Notes: generated from the letters alone by a model not told the origin. Counted from the first letter of the stretch, positions 26,273 to 36,246 are shown. The stretch is DNA of 64,000 nucleotides from Martelella endophytica (GCF_000960975.1 NZ_CP010803.1:1391944-1455943), one strand, 5' to 3'. Numbers and translations are program-made.

Positions 26273-26585
26273 TGAAGTCCACGAGGCCCGATTGCGGTTC
26301 GATGCAGCAGGAATGTGCTGGTTGAAAGTCAGCTGCCGGGCGACAGTAGGGACTCGCTTTTCGGGCCGATGAAAAGACAACGCATGCGACGCTCTACCTT
26401 AACCAGGATGCTGCCTCGCTGCTGGAACGCTGGTTTCGGTAGCGGTGTCTATGGGGTAAAAAGCATGAAGGTGCAGCAAGGCAATGCTGCACCTTCAAGA
26501 TTGCTGCGCCACCGCCCGACGGGGAGATTGAGCATCGACCCGGAAATGGCGCCTAATAGCGCCAGCGACGTTGCTTTTTCATTGA
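26273..26585. other. Intergenic region with convergent gene ends
   Basis: Lies between the stop of the PiT gene and the stop of the first metQ. Apart from the leftward terminator at 26456-26496 no feature was recognised. Short open frames here lack start signals. Confidence 0.5.
26456..26496 (-). terminator. Terminator after the distal metQ
   Basis: GAAGGTGCAGCA (26467-26478) and TGCTGCACCTTC (26485-26496) form a perfect 12-bp stem with a 6-nt loop. Read leftward it is followed shortly by TTTTT (26457-26461 region), giving a strong intrinsic terminator for the metNIQQ operon. Confidence 0.8.
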
Positions 26586-27374
26586 TCAGAAGACCGGGAC
26601 GACCGCGCCGCCATAGGTGGTTTCGATGAAGCTGCGGATTTCATCGGACTGATAGATCTCGACGAACTGCTTGACCCAGTCGGCGTCGGCATCTTCCGTG
26701 CGGGCGACGATCACATTGGCGTAGGGGCTGTCGGGGCTTTCGATGGCGATCGAGTCCTCGATCGGGTTGAAACCGGCATCAAGCGCATAATTGGTGTTGA
26801 TCGCGGCCACCGAAACATCGTTGAGAACACGCGGCAGCTGGGCTGCATCCAACTCGAGAATGTCGATATTCTTGGGGTTTTCGACGATGTCCAGCGGCGT
26901 TGCCTTCAGGCCGATGCCATCGGCAAGCTTGATGACGCCCTTGTCCTGCAGCAATAGCAACGCGCGGCCGCCATTGGTCGGGTCGTTCGGGATCGCCACG
27001 CGGGCGTTTTCCGGAATGTCATCGACGCTTTCGACCTTGTTGGAATAGATGCCCATCGGCGTGATGATCGTCTTGCCGACGGCCGTCAGTTCATATCCGC
27101 GATCGGCAACCTGGTTGTCGAGGTAGGGGACGTGCTGGAAGCTGTTGAGATCGAGGTCGCCGTCGTTCAGCGCCTGGTTGGGCACGACGTAATCGCTGAA
27201 GGTCGCGATCTCGACATCAAACCCCTGCTCCTTGGCCAGCTTCTGGACCTGTTCGAGGATTTCCTCATGCGCGCCGGGCGTGACGCCGACTATGATCTTG
27301 TCCTTGGCGAGTGCGGAACCTGCAGCAAGGCCGGCCGCGATGGTGAGAGCGGCGAATATCGATACGCGTTTCAT
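26586..27374 (-). CDS. metQ: MetQ-type methionine-binding protein (distal copy)
   Basis: A 262-residue NlpA/MetQ-family periplasmic protein with a signal peptide (about 1-23, ...GSALA-KD). Family motifs are the start KIIVGVTPGAHEEIL, FSDYVVPNQALNDGDLDLNSFQH and the LELDAAQLPR segment. No lipobox Cys is seen, so it is probably a soluble periplasmic protein rather than a lipoprotein. It is the last gene of metN-metI-metQ-metQ and a diverged paralogue of the copy at 27564-28343. It may bind another methionine derivative or stereoisomer. Confidence 0.88.
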   Translation of the reverse strand: MKRVSIFAALTIAAGLAAGSALAKDKIIVGVTPGAHEEILEQVQKLAKEQGFDVEIATFSDYVVPNQALNDGDLDLNSFQHVPYLDNQVADRGYELTAVGKTIITPMGIYSNKVESVDDIPENARVAIPNDPTNGGRALLLLQDKGVIKLADGIGLKATPLDIVENPKNIDILELDAAQLPRVLNDVSVAAINTNYALDAGFNPIEDSIAIESPDSPYANVIVARTEDADADWVKQFVEIYQSDEIRSFIETTYGGAVVPVF

Positions 27375-27521
27375 TTCGTGTCCTTAGGGCGCGGTCACTC
27401 CGGGTTTGCCGGCCACGCTCGGTTTCCTGTGATGTTTTGATTGTTTAGCGGCCGGACGGGTGTCTCTGAAGAAATCCGGTTTCCAAAGTGCGTCCACTGA
27501 CGCAATTTCTTGCCAAAGAAC

Positions 27522-27556
27522 TGGCGCGCCCGGCTGACGGTCTGGCAGGCGCGCCA
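27522..27556 (-). terminator. Hairpin after the proximal metQ
   Basis: TGGCGCGCC (27522-27530) pairs with GGCGCGCCA (27548-27556); it begins 8 nt after the stop of the proximal metQ, and a weak TTCTTT tract follows on the leftward strand. It may act as a partial terminator that lowers expression of the distal metQ or as a 3' stabiliser. Confidence 0.55.
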
Positions 27557-27563
27557 ATAGGTC

Positions 27564-28343
27564 TTACCAGGTCGGCGTGATGGCGCCCTTGAACTGCTCT
27601 TCGATGTAGGCCTTGACTTCCGGGCTGTGGTAGCTCTCGACGAAGGTCTTCACCCAGTCGGCATCCTTGTCTTCGGCGCGCACCGCAATGACGCCGACAT
27701 AGGGAGCCTTGGCGCCTTCGCGGAAGAGCGAATCGTTGACCGGGTTGAGGCCGGCATCGAGCGCGTAATTGGTGGTGATCAGCGCCACGTCAACATCGCC
27801 GAGCGCGCGCGGGAGTTGGGCGGCATCGAGCTCAACAAACTTGTAGTCGTGCGGATTGTCGACGACATCTAGCACGGTCGCGCGCACGCCGACCCCTTCG
27901 GTCAGGCCGATCATGCCCTGATCTTCAAGCATCAGAAGGGCGCGGGCGCCATTGCTCGGATCGTTGGGAAGCGCAAAGGTCGCTCCGTCCGGAATACCTT
28001 CCTTGCTGTCGATCTTGCTGGAATAGCCGGCCATCGGGAAGTTCACCGACTGGGCGACGCTGACGAGATCGAACCCGCGATCGGCGACCTGATTGTCGAG
28101 ATAGGGCTGATGCTGGAACGAGTTGATATCGAGGTCGCCATCGGCCAGGGCCTGATTGGGCACGACGTAGTCGGAGAATTCGATCACGTCGAGGTCGAGG
28201 CCCTTCTCGGCGGCCACTTCCTTGACCTTCTCGACGATCTGGGCATGCGGGCCGGGCGTGACGCCGACCTTCTTGGTCTCGGCGTGCGCCAGACCGGCGG
28301 AGAGGAGGGCCGCCAATACCGCGGTGGTCATCAGTTTCTTCAT
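27564..28343 (-). CDS. metQ: MetQ-type methionine-binding protein (proximal copy)
   Basis: A 259-residue binding protein starting MKKLMTTAVLAALLSAGLAHA, a signal peptide without lipobox Cys. The mature part has KKVGVTPGPHAQIVE, FSDYVVPNQALADGDLDINSFQH and FVELDAAQLPR, the MetQ hallmarks. ATG at 28343 is preferred because it begins the signal peptide; upstream codons in the frame have no role. It lies 58 bp after metI. It delivers methionine to MetI-MetN. Confidence 0.9.
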   Translation of the reverse strand: MKKLMTTAVLAALLSAGLAHAETKKVGVTPGPHAQIVEKVKEVAAEKGLDLDVIEFSDYVVPNQALADGDLDINSFQHQPYLDNQVADRGFDLVSVAQSVNFPMAGYSSKIDSKEGIPDGATFALPNDPSNGARALLMLEDQGMIGLTEGVGVRATVLDVVDNPHDYKFVELDAAQLPRALGDVDVALITTNYALDAGLNPVNDSLFREGAKAPYVGVIAVRAEDKDADWVKTFVESYHSPEVKAYIEEQFKGAITPTW

Positions 28344-28401
28344 GACAGTTCCTGTTTTCTCGGGAGGGGAATTTGCATCGGGCTTCGCTTTGACGAAGGC
28401 C

Positions 28402-29070
28402 TTACTGGCTCCGGTTTTTCTTGTCAAAGCCGCGCGCCAGCCGGTCGCCGGCACTCTGGATGGCCTGCACCAGCACGATCAGCACGACGACAACCGCCAG
28501 CATGACACCGGGCATGAAGCGCTGATAGCCATAGCGGATACCGAGGTCGCCGAGACCGCCGCCGCCGACGGCGCCGACCATGGCGGAATAGCCGATCAGG
28601 CTGACGATGGTGAGCGTGAAGGCAAGCGTGATGGCGGGCTTCGATTCCGCCAGCAGCACCTTGATGACGATCTGCATCGGCGTCGCGCCCATGGCGCGCG
28701 CGGCCTCGATCAGCCCCTTGTCGACCTCCCGGATCGCGCTTTCCACAAGGCGCGCGAAGAACGGGATGGTGGCAACCGTCAGCGGCACGATCGCGGCCTG
28801 GGTGCCGATCGACGTGCCCGCGATCAGCCGCGTGAACGGAATGATCGCGACCACGAGGATGATGAAGGGGGTGGACCGCGTCGCATTGACGATCAGGCCG
28901 ACAATGCGGTTGAGCATCGGCGCCTGCAGCAGTTCGCCCTTGCCGCTCGTGGCAAGGAAAATGCCGATCGGCAGGCCGAGCGCGGTTCCGATCAGGCCGG
29001 AAACGATGACCATCTGCAGCGTCTGCAGCGTTCCCCTGGTCAGAAGAGAGATGAGCATATCAGGCGACAT
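28402..29070 (-). CDS. metI: Methionine ABC transporter permease MetI
   Basis: A 222-residue permease with five hydrophobic segments and the EAA loop ([22 protein letters not shown]), which contacts MetN. The sequence [14 protein letters not shown] and [20 protein letters not shown] are typical of MetI. It overlaps metN by 11 bp, showing coupled translation, and is followed by two metQ genes. Confidence 0.92.
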   Translation of the reverse strand: MSPDMLISLLTRGTLQTLQMVIVSGLIGTALGLPIGIFLATSGKGELLQAPMLNRIVGLIVNATRSTPFIILVVAIIPFTRLIAGTSIGTQAAIVPLTVATIPFFARLVESAIREVDKGLIEAARAMGATPMQIVIKVLLAESKPAITLAFTLTIVSLIGYSAMVGAVGGGGLGDLGIRYGYQRFMPGVMLAVVVVLIVLVQAIQSAGDRLARGFDKKNRSQ

Positions 29071-30160
29071 AGCCGACGACCTCCGCGTTCAGACCGGTTT
29101 GGGCATAGAATTGATCCGCCTTCTGCATCACCGCCGGATCTGCCGAATAGGCGACATAGAGCGTGCCGTAAGGTTCTCCCGCGATCTCGTCGACAGTGCC
29201 GGCGATGATATTGACCGGGCTTTCAAGCACCGTCATCAGCTGAGAGACCAGCGGCTGATCGGCGGTCTCTCCGAAGAAGCGCAGGCGCAGCAGCGCGTTC
29301 GATCCGGGTTTCGGCGCGGCGATCACCTGCCGGCCGATCCAGTCCGGGAGACTGCCGCCCGGCAGGGCCGCCAGCATCGAGCGGGTGGTTTCGTGCTCAG
29401 GCGCGGTGAAGACATTGAAGGTGCGGCCGCTTTCGACGATCTGGCCCTTGTCCATCACCGCGACCCGCGAGGTGACGGCCTTGACCACTTCCATTTCGTG
29501 CGTGATCAGCAGCACGGTCAGGCCGAGATCGCGGTTGATCGTCTTCAGGAGGCCGAGAATCTGCTGGGTCGTTTCCGGGTCGAGCGCCGATGTCGCCTCG
29601 TCCGACAGAAGCAGCTTCGGCTCGGAGGCCAGCGCGCGGGCGATGCCGACCCGCTGCTTCTGTCCGCCGGAAAGCTGGGCCGGGTAATGGCGCGTGCGCT
29701 CCGACAGGCCGACGAGATCGATCAGCGGCTCGATCCGCTTCTTGATATCCTGCTTTGCCACGCCCGCGATCTCGAGCGGCATGGCGACGTTGTCGTAGAC
29801 CGTGCGTGATGACAGCAGGTTGAAGTGCTGGAAAATCATGCCGATCGAGCGCCGGACGGAGCGAAGCGCCACCTCGTCAAGCGCCGCGACATCCGTGCCA
29901 TCAACGATGACGCGGCCTTCGCTCGGACGCTCGAGACCGTTGACCAGGCGCACAAGCGTCGACTTGCCGGCGCCCGAGCGCCCGATAATGCCGGTGATTG
30001 CGCCACGCGGGACACTGTAGCTGATATTGTCGAGCGCTCTGAAAGCCTTCCTGCCGGTTTCCCGGCTGTTGAAGGACTTGGTCACATTTTCAAAGCTGAC
30101 CATCGGCGAGCCGGTTTCAACAACCGACTGCTCGGCCAGGCCGGAGACATGTTCTGCCAT
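29060..30160 (-). CDS. metN: Methionine ABC transporter ATP-binding protein MetN
   Basis: A 366-residue ATPase. Walker A is GRSGAGKST, the signature LSGGQKQR, Walker [13 protein letters not shown] and switch THEMEVV. The C-terminal ~90 residues (about 275-366) match the NIL regulatory domain, which binds methionine and shuts down transport when the cell is replete (trans-inhibition). ATG at 30160 is chosen, with AGAAGAGAA just upstream; longer open frame upstream has no homology. Drives the MetI permease encoded next. A SAM riboswitch was looked for upstream and not found. Confidence 0.9.
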   Translation of the reverse strand: MAEHVSGLAEQSVVETGSPMVSFENVTKSFNSRETGRKAFRALDNISYSVPRGAITGIIGRSGAGKSTLVRLVNGLERPSEGRVIVDGTDVAALDEVALRSVRRSIGMIFQHFNLLSSRTVYDNVAMPLEIAGVAKQDIKKRIEPLIDLVGLSERTRHYPAQLSGGQKQRVGIARALASEPKLLLSDEATSALDPETTQQILGLLKTINRDLGLTVLLITHEMEVVKAVTSRVAVMDKGQIVESGRTFNVFTAPEHETTRSMLAALPGGSLPDWIGRQVIAAPKPGSNALLRLRFFGETADQPLVSQLMTVLESPVNIIAGTVDEIAGEPYGTLYVAYSADPAVMQKADQFYAQTGLNAEVVGYVA

Positions 30161-30552
30161 CGGATTCTCTTCTGCTGCGCTGGAAACCGGCGAGAAAACC
30201 TGCAGGAAACCGCTTGGAAAAGGTTGGCAATCCGTTAGCACTCCGGACCCGATGTTTTCAAATCGAAAATGTCAGCGGGCCGACATGGCGGAGGAATAGG
30301 AGGTGTTTTGCGCGAGACGAGACAGTAATGAACAAAAGGCTGCCGCCCGGCGACCGCGTCCGAATGGCGTATCATCTTGAGCGGGAGCGTGCCCGGAGCA
30401 GCCATGGTTGGCAGACCGCGCCAATCATAAGCGTCGGCATTGCCACATTTTTACCTTGGTCTGTTTTCGGAACGGCTGGCGGGGACATGCGTTTATCCGG
30501 CAGAAGCGAATGCAACTTCGCTATCACGCCTGAGAAAACCAAGGAGGTTAAG
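30161..30552. other. Divergent intergenic region metN / DJ-1 gene
   Basis: The 392-bp gap separates leftward metN from the rightward DJ-1-like gene and should carry both promoters. Rightward open codons extend through it in the DJ-1 frame but have no homology. No consensus SAM-II riboswitch (which would show GATTTG...GCTAAA in order) was recognised. Confidence 0.4.
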
Positions 30553-31113
30553 ATGCCTGCCATCGATAAATCCAAAATTCTCATCATGGCGACCAATGGC
30601 TACGAGCGCTCGGAACTGCGCGTTCCGCTCGACGAATTGAAGAAGCGCGGTGCCGCAGTCACCATAGCATCCTTCGAAAAGGGCCCGATCAAGAGCTGGG
30701 ACGAGAAGGACTGGGGCGACAGCGTCGACGCGGACATCACGCTCGATGACGTTGATGTCAACGACTATGACGCGCTTGTCCTGCCGGGCGGTCAGATCAA
30801 CCCGGACGTGTTGCGCACCAGCGACGCTGCCGTCGGCATCGTCAAGGCTTTCGCAGCCTCCGGCCGCATCATCGCCGCCATCTGCCACGGCCCGTGGATG
30901 CTGGTCGAGGCCGGGATCGTGAAGGGCCGCGACGTGACCTCGTATCACTCGATCCAGACCGACCTGAAGAATGCAGGTGCCAACTGGCACGATCATGAAG
31001 TGGTGACCGACAACGGCATCATTACCTCGCGTTCGCCGAAGGACCTCGAAGCCTTCGTCGACAAGATCGTCGAGGAGGTTGAGGAAGGCCGCCACGAACG
31101 CCGCGCCGCCTGA
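30553..31113 (+). CDS. DJ-1/PfpI-family protein (class I glutamine-amidotransferase-like)
   Basis: A 186-residue cytosolic protein. It carries the nucleophile-elbow sequence IIAAICHGPWML with Cys about residue 115 followed by His, and the conserved Glu early in MATNGYERSELR, the pattern of the PfpI/YhbO branch of the DJ-1 family. Members act as protein or nucleotide deglycases, glyoxalases or stress chaperones. ATG at 30553 is strongly supported by AAGGAGG at 30541-30547. It is monocistronic, ending in a hairpin at 31139-31169. Confidence 0.9.
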   Translation: MPAIDKSKILIMATNGYERSELRVPLDELKKRGAAVTIASFEKGPIKSWDEKDWGDSVDADITLDDVDVNDYDALVLPGGQINPDVLRTSDAAVGIVKAFAASGRIIAAICHGPWMLVEAGIVKGRDVTSYHSIQTDLKNAGANWHDHEVVTDNGIITSRSPKDLEAFVDKIVEEVEEGRHERRAA

Positions 31114-31138
31114 CGCTACGCGCTGACCGACTGGTTTT

Positions 31139-31169
31139 GACCGCCGTCTCCCGAAAGGAGGCGGCGGTC
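31139..31169 (+). terminator. Terminator-like hairpin after the DJ-1 gene
   Basis: GACCGCCG (31139-31146) pairs with CGGCGGTC (31162-31169), extended inside by CTCC/GGAG around a CGAAA loop. The T-tract is weak (TTGCGTTCT), so termination may be partial. Confidence 0.6.
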
Positions 31170-31334
31170 TTGCGTTCTGACAACGCTTCGTGCGGAAGTT
31201 CCTACCGGATGGTAACAAAGTCGTTGCGCCGCTGCCCCGGACATGTTCATCTCCGGGCGTCGCGTGCCGGTGGCGCGCGTCGAAGGATCAAGCGGGCACG
31301 GGCCCGTGCCGGGACAAAGGGTTGGGAGGCTGCG

Positions 31335-32453
31335 ATGGACCCGCTTCTGCGCCGCAGGGAGCATTTCATTTCGCGCGACGATGTCTGCGCGCTGATCGAG
31401 AAACTCGCCGACAATCTCATCAACATCAGGGATGAGACCGGGGAATTCCTGCTCCGGCTTGAGGACGGCCGGGTGATCGACACCAAGGGCTGGGCCGGCT
31501 GGGAGTGGACCCACGGCATCGGTCTCTACGGGCTGTGGAAATACCGGGAAATGACCGGCAGCGACAAGGCGCTTGCCATCATCGAGCAATGGTTCGCCGA
31601 CCGTCTTGCCGAGGGGACGCCGACCAGGAACGTCAACACGGTCGCGCCGTTCCTGACGCTTGCCCATCTCTACGAGACGACCCGCAACCCGGTGTGGCGG
31701 CCTTATCTTCAGGCCTGGGCGGAATGGGTGATGCATGAGATGCCGCGTACCGAAGAGGGTGGCCTGCAGCATATCGTCTACAATTCGGTCAACCACCAGC
31801 AGATGTGGGACGACACGCTGATGATGAGCGTGCTGCCGCTGGCCAAGATCGGGCTCGTGCTTGATCGGCCGGACTATGTCGAGGAGGCGAAATACCAGTT
31901 CCTCGTCCACACCCAGTATCTCGCCGATCGCCGGAGCGGGTTGTGGTTCCACGGCTGGACCTTCGACGGCAACCACAATTTCGCCGATGCGCTGTGGGCG
32001 CGCGGCAATAGCTGGGTGACGATCGCGATCCCGGAATTCTTTGACATTCTCGGGCTTTCGGAAAAGGACCCGATCGGCCGCCATCTGCTCTCCACCTTCC
32101 GCCGACAGGCGAAAACGCTGAAGGAGACGCAGGCGGCATCGGGGCTCTGGCACACGCTGATCGACGATCCGGCAAGCTATGAGGAGGCCTCGGCCACGGC
32201 GGGTTTTGCCTATGGCCTGCTGAAGGGCAGCCGGATGCGGCTGCTCGACAGCGACTATCGCGATATGGCGGGGCGGGCGGTGCGTGGCGTCGTCGACAAC
32301 ATCAATGCCGATGGGGAACTCGTCCAGGTCTCCTTCGGCACGGCGATCGGCCACGACCTCGACCACTATCGCAACATCAAGCTGACCTCGATGCCCTATG
32401 GCCAGGCAATGGCGATGTTCTGCCTCACCGAATATCTGTGGCAGTATCTCTGA
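31335..32453 (+). CDS. Glycoside hydrolase family 105/88-type unsaturated glucuronyl hydrolase
   Basis: A 372-residue alpha/alpha-barrel enzyme. Motifs of the GH105 (YteR/RhiN) family are GWEWTHGIGLYG, QQMWDDTLMMSVLPLAKIG (catalytic Asp region), DGNHNFADALWARGNSWV and SFGTAIGHD. Such enzymes hydrate and cleave the unsaturated uronic acid left by pectate or rhamnogalacturonan lyases. No signal peptide is seen, so it acts in the cytoplasm on imported oligosaccharides, consistent with the CUT1 transporter at 33347-37602. ATG at 31335 is supported by GGGAGG upstream. Its 3' end overlaps the convergent IclR gene by 29 bp. Confidence 0.85.
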   Translation: MDPLLRRREHFISRDDVCALIEKLADNLINIRDETGEFLLRLEDGRVIDTKGWAGWEWTHGIGLYGLWKYREMTGSDKALAIIEQWFADRLAEGTPTRNVNTVAPFLTLAHLYETTRNPVWRPYLQAWAEWVMHEMPRTEEGGLQHIVYNSVNHQQMWDDTLMMSVLPLAKIGLVLDRPDYVEEAKYQFLVHTQYLADRRSGLWFHGWTFDGNHNFADALWARGNSWVTIAIPEFFDILGLSEKDPIGRHLLSTFRRQAKTLKETQAASGLWHTLIDDPASYEEASATAGFAYGLLKGSRMRLLDSDYRDMAGRAVRGVVDNINADGELVQVSFGTAIGHDLDHYRNIKLTSMPYGQAMAMFCLTEYLWQYL

Positions 32454-33240
32454 GCGCGCCGCGATAGCCGAGCGCCTCGGAGGCCTCCAGCGTTGCCGCC
32501 TTGAGCAGGCCCACATAATCCGGCCTCCGGGTCTCGTCGAAGCGGAACAGCGGAAACGACACGCTGATGGCGGCGACGGCGACACCGATATGGTTGAGAA
32601 TGGGGGCGGCGAGGCAGCGCACGCCGGCCTCGCTTTCCTCGATCTCCTCGGCAAAGCCCTCGTCGCGCACCCTTTCGATCTGGGCAATCAGGGCGGCCTT
32701 GTCGGTTAGCGTCCTCGGCGTCGACACCTCCATGGCCATCGCGGCCACCCGCGCCCGCATCTCCTCCTCGTCGCGAAAGGCAAGCAGCGCCTTGCCGAGC
32801 GCGGTCGAATGCAGCGGATTGCGCTTGCCGAGCGTCGAGTTCATCGAGAGGCTGTGGTGTGATGCATATTGGTGGATATAGACGACGCGCTGCTCGCCAC
32901 CGTCGAGAATGCCGAGATTGATGGATTCGCCGGTTGCCCGCGACAGGCGGCTCATCGCCCGGTCCGCGATCCTCAGCATGTCGCTCTGGCTGTTCAGCGT
33001 CTGGGCGGCAAGGCTGAAAAGGCGTGGCGTCAGGGCGTAGCGCTCCGTCTCGGTGTCCTGCGCCGCGTAGCCGAGCTCCACCATGGTCTGCAGCAGGCGA
33101 TGCGTCGTGCTTTTCGAGGTCATGGCGCTGTGGGCGATGTCGGCAAGGCCGGCACTGCGCTTGTCCGCCAGTGTTTCCAGCACAGCGAACACCTTCATCA
33201 CCGCCGCCACGTTTTCGGTCTTCGGCCTGCCAGTGTTCAT
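32425..33240 (-). CDS. IclR-family transcriptional regulator
   Basis: A 271-residue regulator. Residues about 10-65 form the winged helix (AVLETLADKRSAGLADIAHSAM, STTHRLLQTMVELGY). The C-terminal effector domain contains LHSTALGKALLA and GVRCLAAPILNHIG, typical of IclR/KdgR. It lies between a GH105 hydrolase gene and the CUT1 transporter and probably controls both, with a uronate breakdown product as effector. ATG at 33240 starts a normal-length protein. The operator candidate is at 38203-38243, upstream of the transporter operon. Confidence 0.88.
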   Translation of the reverse strand: MNTGRPKTENVAAVMKVFAVLETLADKRSAGLADIAHSAMTSKSTTHRLLQTMVELGYAAQDTETERYALTPRLFSLAAQTLNSQSDMLRIADRAMSRLSRATGESINLGILDGGEQRVVYIHQYASHHSLSMNSTLGKRNPLHSTALGKALLAFRDEEEMRARVAAMAMEVSTPRTLTDKAALIAQIERVRDEGFAEEIEESEAGVRCLAAPILNHIGVAVAAISVSFPLFRFDETRRPDYVGLLKAATLEASEALGYRGALRDTATDIR

Positions 33241-33346
33241 GCCAGTCCCCGTCCTCTGCCGGGCTCCCGACTTATCGCCGGAGCCCGGGACGCGTCCGCA
33301 TTCGCGGGGACGCGCCGGCGGGCCGGGCCCGCCGCCCGCTTTCGCC

Positions 33347-34435
33347 TCATGCGCTTGCCTCCTCCCGGGTCTCGATGCGCTTGCCCGCCTCGTCGAAGAA
33401 ATGCTGGTCGGCGGGGTCGAAGCCGATCTCGACGGTCTCGCCCACCCGGTGACGGGCCTTGTCATGGGTCTGGAAGATCAGCGCGGCGCCGGAGGGAAGA
33501 TCGAGGTGGACGATGGTTTCCGAGCCCAGATATTCGACAAGCCGCACGCGGCCCGTGGCGCGGATCGCGCCATGGCCGGGGCGGATCGCCTCCGGCCGCA
33601 CGCAGACCGTCACCCGGCCGCCGCTCTCGGCAAGCTGCGGTTCGGCATAGCTACCGAAATCCGGGATCGTCACCTGCCGGGCACTGCCGCTGCCTTCGAC
33701 TGTGCCTTCGAACATGTTGATCTTCGGCGAGCCGATGAAGCCGGCGACGAAGAGATTGGCGGGCCTCGTGTAGAGCTCCTCCGGCGTGCCCACCTGCTCG
33801 ATCTTTCCGGCGCGCAGCACGACGATGCGGCTTGCAAGCGTCATCGCCTCGACCTGGTCGTGGGTCACGTAGATCATCGTCGTCTTGAGGCGTTCGTAGA
33901 GGCCGGCGAGTTCGACCCGCATCTGCACGCGCAGTTCGGCATCGAGGTTGGAGAGCGGCTCGTCGAACAGGAAGAGCTGCGGCTCACGCACGATCGAGCG
34001 GCCGATCGCCACCCGTTGTTTCTGGCCGCCGGAAAGCTGGCGCGGCTTGCGGTCGAGCAGCGGCTCGATCTGCAGCACGCGCGCGGCCTCGGCCACCCGG
34101 CGGTCGATCTCGGCCCGGTCCATCTTCAGGTTCTGCAGGCCGAAGGCGAGGTTCTTGCGCACCGACATATGCGGGTAGAGCGCATAGGACTGGAACACCA
34201 TGGAGAGCTCGCGCTTGGAGGCGGGCAGGTCGTTGACCACCCTGCCATTGATAGCGATCGTGCCGTCGGTGATTTCCTCGAGCCCGGCGATCATCCTGAG
34301 AAGCGTTGATTTCCCGCAGCCGGAAGGCCCGACGAGCACGAGGAATTCGCCGTCATGGATCGCCAGGTTGAGGTGCTCCATGACGGAGAGCGAACCGTAG
34401 GATTTGCCGACATCAGTCAGTCTGAGTTCTGCCAT
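33347..34435 (-). CDS. Sugar ABC transporter ATP-binding protein (MalK/UgpC type)
   Basis: A 362-residue ATPase with Walker [10 protein letters not shown], signature LSGGQKQR, Walker [13 protein letters not shown] and switch THDQVEA. The C-terminal third (about 240-360) is the MalK-type TOBE/OB regulatory domain with [11 protein letters not shown]. It is the fourth gene of an operon with a binding protein and two permeases and lies 10 bp after the second permease. It energises import of an oligosaccharide. Confidence 0.9.
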   Translation of the reverse strand: MAELRLTDVGKSYGSLSVMEHLNLAIHDGEFLVLVGPSGCGKSTLLRMIAGLEEITDGTIAINGRVVNDLPASKRELSMVFQSYALYPHMSVRKNLAFGLQNLKMDRAEIDRRVAEAARVLQIEPLLDRKPRQLSGGQKQRVAIGRSIVREPQLFLFDEPLSNLDAELRVQMRVELAGLYERLKTTMIYVTHDQVEAMTLASRIVVLRAGKIEQVGTPEELYTRPANLFVAGFIGSPKINMFEGTVEGSGSARQVTIPDFGSYAEPQLAESGGRVTVCVRPEAIRPGHGAIRATGRVRLVEYLGSETIVHLDLPSGAALIFQTHDKARHRVGETVEIGFDPADQHFFDEAGKRIETREEASA

Positions 34436-34445
34436 TCTCTTGGTC

Positions 34446-35372
34446 CTATTTCATGCCGGAGGTCGCGATGCCGCGAACGATGAGTTTCTGGAAGGCGACG
34501 AAGAAGATCACCACCGGGACGAGCGAGAGCACCGACATGGCGAACATCTGCCCGAAGGCGCTCTCCGCCTCGTGGTCGACGAACAGCCGGAGCGCCAGCG
34601 GCACGGTGTAGTTCTTGATGTCGTTCAGATAGATGAGCGGTGCCAGGAAGTCCTCCCAGACCCAGATCATCGAGAAGATCGCCGAGGTCGCGAGCGCCGG
34701 CAGCGACAGGGGCAGGATCACCGCCCAGTAGATCTTGAAGGTCGAACAGCCGTCGATCATCGCCGCCTCGTCGAGTTCGCGCGGGATCTGGCGGAAGAAC
34801 TGGACCATCAGGAAGATGAAGAATCCGTCCGATGCAAGGAAGCGCGGCACCACCAGCGGCAGATAGGTGTCGACCCAGCCGAGCTTCAGGAACATCACAT
34901 ATTGCGGGATGAGCACGACGTGATAGGGGATCATCAGCGTCATCATCATCAGGCCGAAGAACAGCCGCCGTCCGGTGAATTCGAGCCGTGCGAAGGCATA
35001 GGCCGCAAACGAGCAGGAAAACAGGTTGCCGAGCACCGACAGGATCGTGACGATCGCCGAATTGCGGTAGAACACGGTGAAGGACACCGGCAGCGCCTCC
35101 CAGCCCTTCGTGTAGTTCGACCACTGGAAGTCGGACGGCCAAAGGCCGAGCGTGCCGAAGATCTGGTTCTCCGGCTTCAGCGAAGCCGCCACCAGCCAGA
35201 GCAGCGGATAGAGCATGATGAAGGAGAAGATGACCAGGAAGGCGTGCTTGTAGAGCCGCGCCCGCCTATCCCGCTTCTGTCGCGCCAGGCGATATTCATG
35301 CGCGACCTTCAGCGCTTCCTGGCGCTCGGTCTCGATATCGGCGAGCGCTGCCTCAGTCGCGTTCATTTTCAT
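34446..35372 (-). CDS. CUT1 sugar ABC transporter permease (MalG-like)
   Basis: A 308-residue permease with about six helices and the EAA loop (LDEAAMIDGCSTFKIYWAVILPLS). The N-terminus carries an ~45-residue charged cytosolic extension (ETERQEALKVAHEYRLARQKRDRRAR), longer than in MalG. ATG at 35372 overlaps the end of the other permease by 20 bp; ATG at 35366 is also possible. It pairs with the product of 35353-36246. Confidence 0.88.
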   Translation of the reverse strand: MKMNATEAALADIETERQEALKVAHEYRLARQKRDRRARLYKHAFLVIFSFIMLYPLLWLVAASLKPENQIFGTLGLWPSDFQWSNYTKGWEALPVSFTVFYRNSAIVTILSVLGNLFSCSFAAYAFARLEFTGRRLFFGLMMMTLMIPYHVVLIPQYVMFLKLGWVDTYLPLVVPRFLASDGFFIFLMVQFFRQIPRELDEAAMIDGCSTFKIYWAVILPLSLPALATSAIFSMIWVWEDFLAPLIYLNDIKNYTVPLALRLFVDHEAESAFGQMFAMSVLSLVPVVIFFVAFQKLIVRGIATSGMK

Positions 35373-36246
35373 AGTGCACCCAATATTTCGAGGTCGCGAA
35401 GGCAATCGCGGTGAAGGTTCCGATGATCACCAGCAGCACCCAGGCAAGCCCGGAGGCATAGCCCATGCGGAAGAACTTGAAGGCCTCGTTGAACAGATAG
35501 ACGGTGTAGACCAGCATGCTGTCGGCCGGCCCGCCGGTGCCGTTGGAGATGATGAAGGCCGGCGAGAACACCTTGAAGGCCTCGATGATCTGCAGCACCA
35601 GGTTGAAGAAGATGACGGGCGCCAGCATCGGCAGGGTGATGGCGTAGAACTTGCGGAAGGCCGACGTGCCGTCGATGTCCGCTGCCTCATAGAGGTCGCG
35701 CGGAATACCGCGCAGGCCGGCGAGGAAGATCAGCATCGGCGCACCGAACTGCCAGATCGCCAGCACCACCAGCGTGTAGATCGATGTGGAAGGGTTGGTG
35801 ATCCAGCCTATGCCTTCTATGCCGAAGACGGCGAGCACCTGATTGACGACGCCATCGATTGCGAAGAGCTGCCGCCAGAGGATCGCGATCGCGATCGAAG
35901 CACCGAGCAGCGAGGGCAGATAGAAGATGGCACGGTAAAGCCCGATCGTCTTCAGCCCCTTGTCGAGCAGCATCGCCACGCCGAGCGCCATGATCAGCCT
36001 CAGCGGCACGGCGAAGATGACGTAGTGGAAGGTGACTTCGAGCGCCTTCCAGAAGCGCCGGTCGCGGGTGAACATGTAGACGTAGTTGTCGAAGCCGACC
36101 CAGCGGGGATCACCGACCATGTCGTAGCGGGTGAACGACAGGTAGAGGGAGACCAGGATCGGGCCGATCGCCAGCAGGAAGAAGCCGAGCAGCCATGGCG
36201 TCAGGAACATGTAGCCCGAGGCATTGCGCGCGCTAAGTCGTTTCAT
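35353..36246 (-). CDS. CUT1 sugar ABC transporter permease (MalF-like)
   Basis: A 297-residue permease with six helices, beginning with basic residues and TPWLLGFFLLAIGPILVSLYLS, and with the EAA loop YEAADIDGTSAFRKFYAITLPML. It lies 75 bp after the binding-protein gene and overlaps the MalG-like gene. Together with that protein it forms the membrane channel for the pectin-type oligosaccharide predicted from the neighbouring GH105 enzyme. Confidence 0.9.
   Translation of the reverse strand: MKRLSARNASGYMFLTPWLLGFFLLAIGPILVSLYLSFTRYDMVGDPRWVGFDNYVYMFTRDRRFWKALEVTFHYVIFAVPLRLIMALGVAMLLDKGLKTIGLYRAIFYLPSLLGASIAIAILWRQLFAIDGVVNQVLAVFGIEGIGWITNPSTSIYTLVVLAIWQFGAPMLIFLAGLRGIPRDLYEAADIDGTSAFRKFYAITLPMLAPVIFFNLVLQIIEAFKVFSPAFIISNGTGGPADSMLVYTVYLFNEAFKFFRMGYASGLAWVLLVIIGTFTAIAFATSKYWVHYENERD

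Noticed and set aside
30162..30330. SAM riboswitch upstream of metN
   Set aside because: GATTTG and GCTAAC occur, but the ordered pseudoknot elements of SAM-II are not present and spacing does not fit.
33083..34309. A 408-codon rightward frame opposite the sugar ABC ATPase
   Set aside because: It is the mirror of a clearly real ATPase gene, with no ribosome site or domain.
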